Of a stretch of 64,000 bases of DNA, positions 33,791 through 44,231 are shown one piece after another. The number at the start of each line of letters is the position of its first letter. Positions within the stretch are counted from its first letter, which is position 1. A program made the position numbers and the translations under genes. Under the pieces are notes generated by a model. It searched no databases and was not told the origin of the DNA. It was given only the letters and a program-made list of their open reading frames with translations. Origin of the DNA: Glaciozyma antarctica PI12 (taxonomy: Eukaryota > Basidiomycota > Microbotryomycetes > Kriegeriales > Camptobasidiaceae). The stretch covers positions 954,396 through 1,018,395 of the forward strand of contig KZ627157.1 of the NCBI GenBank assembly GCA_002917775.1, in the 5' to 3' direction.

Positions 33791-36073
33791 ATGGCACCCG
33801 ACAACTTTAGCGACTCGTTGGGAGCTCTCCTGGAAGAGTCGACCTCACCAGCACCTCCCAGTCCCCTCCTCGACAGCGACGACCTGGTTCCCATCCCAAC
33901 CCTCGCCTCCCTCCTCCTCTCCACCGCCGAATCCCTCTCTATAGCCTCTAAAACAGCCTCCAACGGCGCCTTTACCCCCGCCAAGCTTCCGAAACCCTTC
34001 GTCCTCCCGGCCTCCCCTTCGACGCTCCTCTCCTCCCCGACCTCAGCAGGTTACCTCTCCACCCTCCTCTCCCTTCCTCTGCCGACTCTCCAATCTCTAC
34101 CTACCTCTCTAGCAACCCTCTCAACCTCGCTCGACACCGACCTCTCCTCCCTCGCCTTCACGCGCTACTCGTCCTTCCTCCTCTCCCACGCCGCAGCCCA
34201 ATCCATCTCCTCCTCCTTCTCCACCCTCTCCTCCGAGCTCTCCTCCCTCCTCGACTCGACTTCCGCCCTCGATGAAGCCGCGAGCGAATTCGAGGCGCGC
34301 ATTCATGAGGTCCGAGCGAAGCGAGAGAGGATGGCGCGCGTGAGGGAACGGATGGAGGAAGTGGAGGAGTTGCTCGAGGCGCCTGCGGTGGTGGACGCGT
34401 GCGTTCGAGCGGGGTACTGGTCTGAGGCTATTGATGTTGCCGTTAGGTTGGGAGACTTGCATACGAGGTTGGCGGGGACGGCGGAGAGGGAGCGGAGCGA
34501 GGGGAAGGGAGCGTTGTTGCTGTTGGATAGGGTGAGGGAGGAGGTTTCGCTGGCGCTGCTCTCGCTGCGGGCGAGGGTGCTTGAGAGCTTGCTGCAGAGG
34601 GGGCTGAAGCTCCCTGGTGCGGTGCGAGCTGTCGGGATCCTCAGGCGAATGAGCGATGGTGGACTGGGATTGGAGGAGCAGGGAGAGGAAAGAAAGGAGC
34701 TACATGAGGAGGCACTGCGGATCGTATTCCTCGCCGCGCGGTGGAGATGCTTGCGTGGGGAACTCGATACCGTCGAGGGACAGATGGTCGCAAGTGGGAT
34801 CAGGTTCGACGCCGAGGCGTCGGGGATCTCGAAAGCGGGACAGGAAGACGGAATGACGGGAACGGACGAGGAACGTACGAACGTACGCGCTGGACGAAGC
34901 GATGGATCGAGGTCTGGCGCGAAGTCGTCGGAGAGACGGTGGGGATGTACACGGAAGTCTTCCTCTCCTCGACGGCACCATCGACTCCCTCCTCCCTGTC
35001 CCCCACCTCTCCGCTCACCCTCTTCCTCTCCTCCGCCCTCGCCTCACTCTCGACAACCCTCTCCGCCGCCCTCCCCGCCCTCACCTCCCCTTCCTCCCTC
35101 TCCTCCCTCCTCACTCAACTCTCCTACTGCTCCCACTCGTTCGCTCGGCACGGCCTCGAATTCCGCGAGATCGCTCAAGTTCGCGAACGGATCGAAGCGC
35201 GCGTCGGGGAGATTGTGACGCACGAATGGGATTTCGCCGGTCGACGTTGGGAGAAGGAATGGCGAGAAGGCTGGCAAGGTTCCTCTCGCCGAGCCCGCTC
35301 TCGCGAGCGCCAACCTCTCTCGAACTGGCTCGTCGTTCCCGAATCCCTCTCCTCGGTCCTCTCCATTCCTCTCCCTACCTCGCCCACCGAAGAATGGAAC
35401 CATCAACCTCCCGCACCACTCTCCCTCCTCCCTCCTCTAGCCCGCTTCGTCAACGCCCACACCATGGCGCTCAACGCCCTCCGCCTCCTCCCAGCCCTAT
35501 CCCTCTACCCTTCCCTCCGCCTATCCCACGCCAAATCCCTCGACCGAGCCTCCCAAGTCCTCGCTGCGTTCGTAGACGCCTGGCTCCCTGAATCGGACGC
35601 CCAGATCGCTTCGAATGAAGGAAAGAGTACGGGAGAGGAGAGGAGGAGGACAGAGGAGAGGAAGTTGGTCGTGTGGACGGTGGCGGCGTTTGGGAGGTGG
35701 GTCGTGCCGTGGTGCGAGGGGGCGTTGGAAGAAGGGGTGTATGGGGAATTGGGACGGAAGGAGAGGGAAGAGTTGGTCAAGGCGGCGGTGAAGAGGTGTG
35801 AGGGGCTTGTGGCGAGGGTGGAGGGGAGGAAGTTGTTGAGTTGTTGTCGAGCAGGTTGACATCGCGCCGGAGGTCGTTCTGGAGGAGGAGCCGGTGGTGG
35901 AGGAGGAGCCGCAGGTCGCCATCGTGGATGAGGTCGTCGTCGAGGAGGTGGTAGTGGAGCCTGAGGTGGAGATGGACCTCGAGATTGAGGAGGAGACGCC
36001 TGCGAAGGAACAGGAGGTGTTGGAGCGGAAGCTTTCGACGGTGGATGAGGAGGTATTAGTTAGTGAAACTTAG
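33791..36073 (+). CDS. COG8: COG complex subunit 8 (Dor1 family), frame broken twice
   Basis: Subunit of the conserved oligomeric Golgi tether for retrograde vesicles. No intron recognised. Family features: the N-terminal helical region ending YSSFLLSHAAAQSISSSFSTLSSELSSLL, here split into FTRYSSFLLSHAA and later LLEAPAVVDACVRAGYWSEAIDV (the signature of Dor1), then LESLLQRGLKLPGAVRAVGILRRM and VWREVVGETVGMYTEVFLS. The frame changes at 34871-34886, where an 8-bp unit is present twice in tandem; with one copy fewer the frame is continuous (DEERT into RWTKRWIEVWRE). A second change near 35831-35850 joins a strongly acidic tail of about 75 residues that ends at TAG 36071-36073. Without these repairs the product would lose the C-terminal half. 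Confidence 0.8.
34871..34886 (+). repeat. 8-bp tandem duplication inside COG8
   Basis: GAACGTAC occurs twice consecutively (34871-34878 and 34879-34886) at the exact point where the COG8 frame shifts. Confidence 0.93.
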
Positions 36074-36383
36074 GACAGTCGCTGTCTACACTCAAGAGAC
36101 TCAAACGAGCTTACAAGCCAAAGGGGAATCGCTCACCAAAGTCGAAGTCGACTCGCGAAGGAGATTTGGCTGAAGCTGACCGGCTGAGCTTGGGCCGCAA
36201 CCTCGACTTTTTTCGGAGTCGAGGCGGAACAGGGCAGAGCTTCCACCTTCGACCTCGACTCGACTCTCTCCTCCAGCTAGTGAACAGCAAACACCTCCAC
36301 TCAGCCAAGCACCCGCCACTAAACCCAGCGCTTACCGAAGAACAACCGCGCCACTCCCTCCTCACCCCTCACCACCTCCTTCA

Positions 36384-39300
36384 ATGGACGGCGACAAGCA
36401 GAGTAACCGCTCTCATCGCGCGCCCAAGTCGGGAAACAAGGCAGACAAGAAGGGCACTTCAAAGAAGCTTCCTGACCGAGGGCAAAACCCAAAGGTGCGT
36501 CCTTCGTCGTCGACGCGGCACTTGAAGAGGAGAGGGCTGACATGCGTTTGTTGGTGCTAGGCCTTCGCTCCCGCTTCGGGACGGCGCGCGGACAAGCAGG
36601 CGAGGAGGAATGTCGAAAAGGATCAGACGAGGCTGCATGTGCCGTTGGTTGACAGGACATTCGGAGGAACGGCGGGGCAGGGAGGGAAGGAGGTCGAGGG
36701 GGATGTCCCGCCTGTGATTGTGGCGGTTATGGGACCTGCTGGAGTGAGTTCGCGTCTCGAGGAAATGCTTGACGAGGTGCTGAGCTCGGTTTGATGTGCA
36801 GGTGGGCAAGACGACGCTCGTGCGATCCCTCGTGAGGCGCTACACCAAGAACACCATGGCCGACATCAAGGGACCAGTTACGGTCGTGTCGGGTGCGTGC
36901 AGGTCTTCCTAAAGCTTGCACTGGGCTAACGCTTCGACACGCAGGCAAGAACCGTCGCCTGACCATCATCGAGTGCCCCAACGACCTCGGATCCATGATC
37001 GACACCGCAAAGGTCGCAGATCTCGTTCTCCTCATGATTGATGGAAGTTACGGCTTTGAGATGGTGCGTGCCTGCTTTCGATGTGATAGAGGACGCTGCT
37101 GATGCTCGCTTCCCATGCAGGAAACCTTTGAGGCCCTCTCCGCCCTCTCTTCGCACGGTCTCCCCAAGCTCATCGCTATCCTCACCCACCTCGACCTCGT
37201 CAAGACTCCCGCTGCTCTCAAGGCGCAGAAGAAGCGTCTCAAGAACCGTTTCTGGACCGAAGTCTACGATGGAGCCAAGATGTTCTACCTCAGCGGTGTC
37301 ATGAACGGTCGTTACCCTGATCGCGAGATCCTCAACCTCAGTCGGTTCGTCTCCCCTTCCCCCTCCTCCTTCCCTCCCACTCATTCCCACACCCCACAGC
37401 TTCATCTCCGTCGCCAAGTTTCGCCCTCTCGTCTTCCGCAACACCCACTCCTACTTCCTCGCCGATCGCTTCGAGGACATCACCCCTCGCGAACTCCTCC
37501 GCACGACTCCCAAGACAGACCGCACGATCGCACTCTTCGGTTACCTCCGCGGCGTCCCTCTTCGTCCCCCCTCCGGTTCCAACTCGGTTCGCGTGCACAT
37601 CCCTGGCTCAGGAACCGACGCGTTCGAGGTGACGCGCATGATGGAACTCATGGATCCTTGCCCGTTGCCGACGAAGGACAGTGAGAAGAGGAGGAAGTTG
37701 GGAGATAGGAACAAGGTGGCGTATGCGCCGATGAGTGGAGGTGCGGGAGGAGGAGTCATGTGGGATGGAGAGAGGGTTTGGATCAACACAAGTGGAAGCT
37801 TCAGTCGGAAGGAGGAGGGAGAAGGAGACGATGATGGTGCGTTGCTTTCGTTCTCGTCTGAGATCGCAACAAACTAACGGAACCGACGACGCAGATTTCC
37901 AGACGGGAGAAGGCGAGCAGATGGTCATGGACCTTCAGGACGTCAACACGACTCTCGGAGACGGGATCGCCAAGTCTGAGATCCGCCTCTTTGGCTCCTC
38001 GACCGCTCCTCTCACCGCTCCCGACCCTCTCGCCGTCGACCAGGAGTTTGACTACTCCGACACGGACGCCGACCTCCGCGAGGAGGACTTTGATAGCGAC
38101 GACGAGAACGACAGCGATGCCGAGATTGACGAGGGCGAGGATGCGGTCGAGGAGGATGAGATTGAGCGGGACGACGCGCGACCTTCGTCGGCGAGGAGGA
38201 GGGCCGGAGCTCCGACGGCTGGGTTGAGGACGGAGAAGATTGCGTATGCAGACAGCGATTCGGATCTGGGGATGAGTGGGGATGAGGGAGAGGGGGATCT
38301 CGATTTCGACGAGGATGGCGCGGACGTTGAGGATGAGGAGGATGAGGGGGACGACGAGGAAGAAGACGAGGACGAGGGCCCAGAGTGGAAGAAGAACCTC
38401 GCGGCCAAGGCGGCGGAAAACTTTGACTCGTCGAAGCGAAGGCAGAACCTCATGCGCCTCATCTACGACTCGGCCCTCACGCCGGAGCAGATCGTCGCTG
38501 GCGACGTTGGATCCTCGGCGAGGGCGGACGTGACGGCGCTCTTGGGCCAGGACGTCGACGAGGACGAGGACGAGCTCTTCCAGCTCTCCAAGGCGCATTC
38601 GGCCGAGGCGGTCGACAACGAGGACACGTTTCGCGCTCCCGTCTCGGCGGCGCAGCTCGCGCACTGGGAGGACGAGGCGATGCTCGATTCGATTCGTCAC
38701 CTCTTCATCACGGGAGCGACGGGTGCCAACGCCGACGGCGAGGAGGAGGGAGGCGATTTCGAGGACCTCGAGGGCGGCGAGTCGAGCTTCCCCAAGGAGC
38801 CTGAGCTGGACGAGGCGGAACGGGCCGAGGCGCTCGCAGCGAAGAAGGAGGCGCTCAAGCGCAAGTTCAACAACGAGTACGACGACGATTCCGACGACGA
38901 CAAGAAGGACTTTTACACGGAGCAAAAGGACGAACTCGCGCGGAGGCTCGAAGCGACCCGCAAGGAGTTTGCAGAGGACGACGCCGAGACGCGCGCGATG
39001 GTCGAGGGGCACCGACCGGGGACGTACGTTCGGATCGAGATCAGCAACGTTCCCTGCACGCTCGTCGAGAACTTCAACCCTCGCGTGCCGATCATCGTCG
39101 GCGGTCTCCTCGCGCACGAGGAGAGCTTTGGCTACGTTCAAGTGCGGATCAAGAAGCACCGCTGGTACCCCAAGATCCTCAAGACGAACGACCCCCTCAT
39201 CCTCTCCCTCGGCTGGCGACGCTTCCAGACGGTCCCGATCTATTCGCTCGACGACGGCACTCGGAACCGCATGCTCAAGTACACGCCCGAGCACATGCAC

Positions 39301-40377
39301 TGTCTCGCAACCTTCTACGGACCCATCTCGGCGCCCAACACGGGCTTCTGCGCCTTCAACCGCCTCACGAGCGAGACGCCCTCGTTCCGCGTTTCGGCAA
39401 GCGGAGTCGTCCTCGACGTCGACGGTTCGACCCAGATCGTCAAGAAGCTCAAGCTCACGGGAGTCCCGTACAAAATCTTCAAGAACACGGCGTTCGTCAA
39501 GGACATGTTCACGTCGTCGCTCGAGGTCGCCAAGTTCGAAGGCGCCCACATTAGGACCGTCTCGGGGATTCGAGGACAGGTCAAGAAGGCGCTTTCGAAG
39601 CCCGAGGGCTGCTACCGCGCCGCGTTCGAGGACAAGGTTCTCATGAGCGACATCATCTTCCTTCGCGCGTGGTACCAGATCAAGCCCCGCCAGTACTACA
39701 ACCCCGTCGGCTCCCTCCTCCTCGCCGACAAGTCCAAGTGGCAGGGCATGCGTTTGACGGGAGAGGTTCGGCGAGACCAGATGCTCAAGACGCCTTCGGA
39801 CGTCAACTCGCTCTACAAGGTTCGTCGCTCCTCCCTTTCCGTTCTTAGCGAGCAGCAGCTAACGACCCTGTCTTCGCAGCCTATCGTTCGACCCACTCGC
39901 CGCTTCAACACGCTCAAGGTCCCTCGCAAGCTCCAAGCCGCTCTCCCCTTTGCCAGCAAACCCAAGATCCAGAAGGCTCAGACCTCCCAGACCTGTGCGT
40001 TCCTCCTGGCTCGCTCGCTCTCTCTTCGCCTTGGCTGACTCGTTCGCTCGGCGCAGACATGTCGAAACGTGCGGTCGTTATGGAACCCGACGACAAGCGC
40101 GCTCTCTCGCTGCTGCAGCAAATCAGCGCGATCGAGAAGGCCAAGGTTGCGAAGCGCAAGGTTCGTCTACTCTCTCTCTCGTTCGTCTTTCTCGTACACA
40201 GGCTGACGTGCACGACGCTCGCAGGAGAAGAAGACGGACGCCAAGGTCGTTCGGAAGCGCAAGATGGACAAGGCCGACGAAGGGCGCGCGGATCGGGAGA
40301 AGGACGACAAGAAGGAGTATTTCAAGAAGAAGGGGAACAAGGAGACGTCGGACAAGAAGCGGCGGAGGACGGCGTAG
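36384..40377 (+). CDS. BMS1: Ribosome biogenesis GTPase BMS1
   Basis: Essential nucleolar GTPase of the small-subunit processome, acting with Rcl1 in 18S rRNA processing. Ten exons (36384-36494, 36561-36743, 36802-36892, 36945-37063, 37121-37344, 37400-37836, 37895-39819, 39880-39994, 40057-40160, 40225-40377) give 1153 residues, the usual size. Order: basic N-terminus, P-loop GPAGVGKTTLVRSL (interrupted by an intron after GPAG), GPVTVVSGKNRRLTIIECPND, ILTHLDLVK in the guanine-specificity position, AARP2CN region with KFRPLVFRNTHSYFLADR, a long acidic centre (EDEEDEGDDEEEDEDEGPEW), then the RIBIOP C-terminal domain with VPIIVGGLLAHEESFGYVQ, TGFCAFNRL and GIRGQVKKAL, and a lysine-rich tail. 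No frame defects. Confidence 0.96.
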
Positions 40378-40427
40378 AGGGTTCGGAGGGGGGTTTACAA
40401 CGTTACGTGTACTGTGCTCGACCGTTC

Positions 40428-41508
40428 TCAGCAAGGGACGTTGGTGGCGAGCAGTGGAGTCTCCCGTCCTTTGCGAGCGAACTTCATCTCCGTCGCATTC
40501 AAGCCTTCGCCACATCCCCACCAGCCTTCTTCCTCTCCGCCGCTCTGCGATCCTTCGACAGCCTCTTCTTCTTCCTCCCCATTGGCTGCTCCTTCCTCGC
40601 TCCCGCCCCAGTGGCGGCCTTGAGATCCCCCCTTGAGGATCGGCACGACCGACAGCTTGGCAGCCTGCAGTCGTTCGAGAGGGTGTTTCGGAAGGAAAGG
40701 CGTGCGTTTAGCCGCTGGGTGTTTGGCGGCAGAGGGTTTTGCGGCGGGTTTGGGAAGCGGGAGGGCGGAGAGAGGGAGAGCGGCGTTGAAGTAGGCGAGG
40801 GAGGGGAGGGGAGCGTGGGAGGAGGATTTGGTGAGAATGCGAGTAGTGAGGCGATCGGTACGGAAGGAGGGCTGTGGAGAGGTGGTTAGCTGCTGTAGAG
40901 GAGAAGGGAGGAACGAGCGAACGGGCTGCAAAGAAGCTTGCGACAGGATCCAGCTGCCCTCGACTGCGATGCTCGCTATCTCGCGTCGTCGTTTCTTGAC
41001 CTCGACTATCGGCTCGTCTTCTACGGCGCTGCAAGCTAAGCGTAAGGACGGGAACAAGTCGAACTCCCGAGGAGGCAGACGAACCGGATGCGAGGATCAG
41101 CGACCTCTGCCCAGTCCTCCTTCTCGCGGATTACAATCTGTTGCGGCGCCTTCTGAGTACTGAACAGTCGGAATGCTATCACAGCCAGCGTCGTCAGCTC
41201 CCGTTTGATCCACCTCGCAGTGAAGACGCACCAACAGCCACCTCTTCCTCCTCTCCCTCCTGCACCACAGTATTCGGAATGACAGTGACCTCCTTCCCTT
41301 TGCCCTTGTCCTTCTTCTGCTTCTTCGCAGGCCGCTTCTCCTCCACGGCGACTTCGGCGGCGGGAGCTCCCTCGTCGTCGTAACCTAGCGAGGACTGCAG
41401 GAGCCGTTCGAGCGCGGCAAGACGGTCCTGGGCACCTGCGCTGAGCTCGCCAGCTTCTGAGCTTGTAGAGGGTGAGGAGGACCTCGAGGAAGAAGGCGAG
41501 GACGACAT
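40428..41508 (-). CDS. Hypothetical protein, basic and low-complexity
   Basis: Not recognised. ATG 41508; exons join through three introns (one near 41173-41225, one near 41034-41080, one near 40880-40930) and the frame ends with TGA at 40428-40430. N-terminus is Ser-rich, then acidic/basic blocks (EEKRPAKKQKKDKGKGKE), a short conserved-looking core (FRLFSTQKAPQQIVIREKEDW, of which FRLFST is the clearest part), KKRRREIASIAVEGSWIL, and an Ala/Lys/Pro-rich stretch. The charge pattern suggests a nucleolar protein, but this is inference. It is divergent from the Sec14-type gene with only about 106 bases between start codons. Confidence 0.6.
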
Positions 41509-41614
41509 TGAGGAGGTGGCGAGAGCGAGAGAGCTGCCTGCCACAAAAACCTCGGAGACTCTCCCCACTCGCCTCCCTGGGGAACAGCGTCCGAACAGCC
41601 TTCAACAAGCAACG

Positions 41615-43100
41615 ATGGCTTCGGATCTACCACTCCCTGCCGCCGACGAGCCTTTCTCCCTGCCCCTCCCCTTCCCCCACCCTTCCACAACTCCGGCGCC
41701 AGCTCGACCTCTCCTCACTCCCGAGCAGCAATCTAAGCTCGATGAGCTCCTTTCCCACTTTAACGCCCCTTCCTTCGCCCTCCCTACCACCCACAAGGCG
41801 CTTAAATACTACTGGAAAGCCGTCAAGCACGGCGGAGGAACTGGCCGAGGGTGGGGGTCTTACTTTCGCGCCGCCGATGTCGAGGAGGATGCTGTTTTCA
41901 AGGAGCTGGACGACAGGGAGAAGTGTTATTGGAGTCTGGAAGGGTTCCAGCGCGTGCTGAGGGCGACCAAGTGGGACCTGCATGCGGCAATCAGGAGGGC
42001 GGAGGAGACGTTGGTGTGGAGACGTGAGGCCAAGGTTGAGGATATGAGGCCGGAGCAGGTGTCCAAGGAGGCAGAGACGGGCAAGGAGATTGTCTTTGGG
42101 TACGACGTCAACGGGCGTCCGGTCCTTTACATGGTGAGCGCGTCCTTGACGGTGATGAGGGAGTTTAGAGCTGATACATTCCCTCTTGCCAGCATCCTTA
42201 TCGTCAAAACACCGCGACGAGCCATCGCCAGATCGAGTTTGTCATTTGGTGTCTAGAGGTACGGTGCAGGACTCGCGCCGAAGCCCTTCGCAGCCGCTGA
42301 TCACTCGCATCGCCTCCTCCCGCAGCGCACCATCGACCTCTGCCCTGCAACGGACCCTGCAACGGAGATGATCTGCTTGTGCATTGATTTTGGGGCGAGT
42401 CGAACAGACAGCAAGTCTCAACCGACAAGCTTGGGGCAGGCGAAGCGAGTGTGCGTCTTTCTTCCTTTCGTCTCCGTGCGCGAGCTGATTTCGCTCTCGA
42501 TCATTAGGCTACATATCCTGCAGACACATTATTGTGAGCGCCTTGGACGCGCTGTCTGCGCCGACGTTCCCGGGTTCTTCTACGGCTTTTATACCGTACG
42601 TTCACTCCCAGACCTCCCAGACCTCGCCACGCTTCTGTCCCTGCCCAAGCTGACGCTTCCGTTCTCTTCATAGCTCGTCTCCCCCTTTGTCGACCCCGTG
42701 ACGACGGACAAGATCCGCTTCCTCGCCGCCTCAGACGCGACCCACCTCGTCCCTCCGGCTCAGCTCCAAAAGCTCTTCGGCGGCGAAGTTGATTTCCAAT
42801 ACGTGCGTCGCAACTGTGTACCTTCACGAGCAGTGCTGACGCTCGTCTGCACAGGACCACGAGACGTACTTCCCTGCCCTCGCAAAGCTTTGCGACGAGC
42901 GCAAGGCGGAGAACCTCGCTCGATGGAGAAAGTACGGTGGGGGCAAGTGCGGGCTCAGCGAGACGGTCATTCGGGGAGCAGTGGTGCCGGACAGTGTGGA
43001 GGTGGTGGAGGGGGCAGTCGAGGTCGAGGTCAAGGCGTTGCTCGAGGTGGTCGGCCCGGACTCTGAGGGAGAGAAGCTGGTGGAGGCGCCGAAGGAGTAG
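41615..43100 (+). CDS. Sec14-like phosphatidylinositol-transfer protein (CRAL-TRIO)
   Basis: Lipid-transfer protein of the Sec14 homology group, closer in look to Pdr16/Pdr17 than to Sec14 itself. Exons 41615-42133, 42193-42258, 42326-42450, 42508-42595, 42674-42802 and 42855-43100. The N-terminal CRAL-TRIO-N part has LRATKWDLHAAIRRAEETLVWRR. The lipid-binding core has GKEIVFGYDVNGRPVLYMHP, QIEFVIWCLERTIDLCP, LHILQTHYCERLGRAVCADVPGFF split over an intron, and FVDPVTTDKIRF. A glutamate-rich tail follows. The third intron needs a GC donor at 42451 (or an indel) to keep frame: the adjacent GT at 42449 would add a two-base error. Confidence 0.87.
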
Positions 43101-44231
43101 CTGGCAGCGCCTGACTGAGTTCTCGAGCCGGATGGCTTAGACATTAGCATTGCATGGAGTACGGAAGAGCTCTGAGCAACACGGTGAGCTACGCGTCGAT
43201 GTGGCAAGGCGCGCCCGACCTCTTCCTCCCTCAGCCTTGTCCTGCTCGCTAGCACCGCTCTCTGGTCAAGCTTCCGAGCGAACAACTCGTGTGGCTAGCC
43301 TTCGCCCGGTGATTACGCCGGCCATGGCACCCCGACAAGGGGAGTATCTCGGGCCTTCCCCCTCTCAATCGGCAGCCATCGACGCCTTTCAGGCTCCGAT
43401 ATGGCATCCGCACAACACAGGGAACTCAAAGAACGATCGTGTACAGGCGTCTTCGGCGCAGGAACTCGCCACGGACGAGCGCCGCGGGCTCAGTGTTGGC
43501 AGCCTCCTCTGGCGCCTCGACTGACACCTACCCGCTCGTAGCCAAGTACGGCACTGCGCGGCAATTGTTGACTGCTCTCAGCTCTTCTCTCCTCCTGCGT
43601 TCCCGCCAGCATCTGCGCCTCCCGCCTGACCTGGCCCTTCCCGCAGATCCGAACTTCTTTCTCAGCGAGTAACGACCTCGACCAACTCTTTCTTCCCGCT
43701 GTGCTTTTGGGGGGTTAAGGCATCCGCCTATGTTCAGCTGTTGGCAAACGCCCACTCGTCTGCTTTGATAATCGAGGAGAAGAAGGGAGAGGAAAATGAC
43801 GGGATCGCTTGGGCGAGGAAGGCACGCCTGACCTGCGATCAACGATTATCGTCGCGGGAGCGCCGTGCCTGAACGTTCTGCGAACGTGCTAACCCCACAA
43901 GGAGATGTGCGCTCTCACCAGGTGATATTCGGGCCAACCTTCGAGGATAAGAACGCAACCCATCGTATCTCGCCTCATTAATCGGGGAAACCTTCTTGTC
44001 TCAATTCTACGCTTGCCCCATTCCAGCCACTTGCCTTGGTCCGGGTCCTCAAAGTCTCGTCATTCACCGTCTGCCTCTCGGGTCTCCGAGGCTTCCTAGA
44101 GCTTTCTAGAGCTTAAACGGATCTTCTGCGACGCCGTCGAGAACCGTCGCTGCTGTTCCTCTCTCTCCCTCCCCACCAACACCCGCCACCTCTCGCACAG
44201 CCACTCCCTTCGCACTCCTCCTTTGATCAAC
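43101..44231. other. Intergenic region left of the DUF3494 gene
   Basis: About 1.1 kb. An open frame of 66 codons starts with ATG at 43324 but has no domain or splice support. The right end is the presumed promoter of the DUF3494 gene. Confidence 0.4.

Noticed and set aside
37801-39549. 582-codon open frame antisense to BMS1
   Set aside because: It mirrors a strongly conserved acidic coding region; long antisense frames are expected from GC-rich codon use, and it has no domain.
43324-43524. Small ORF of 66 codons with ATG
   Set aside because: Could be chance in GC-rich DNA; no homology or splice signals recognised.
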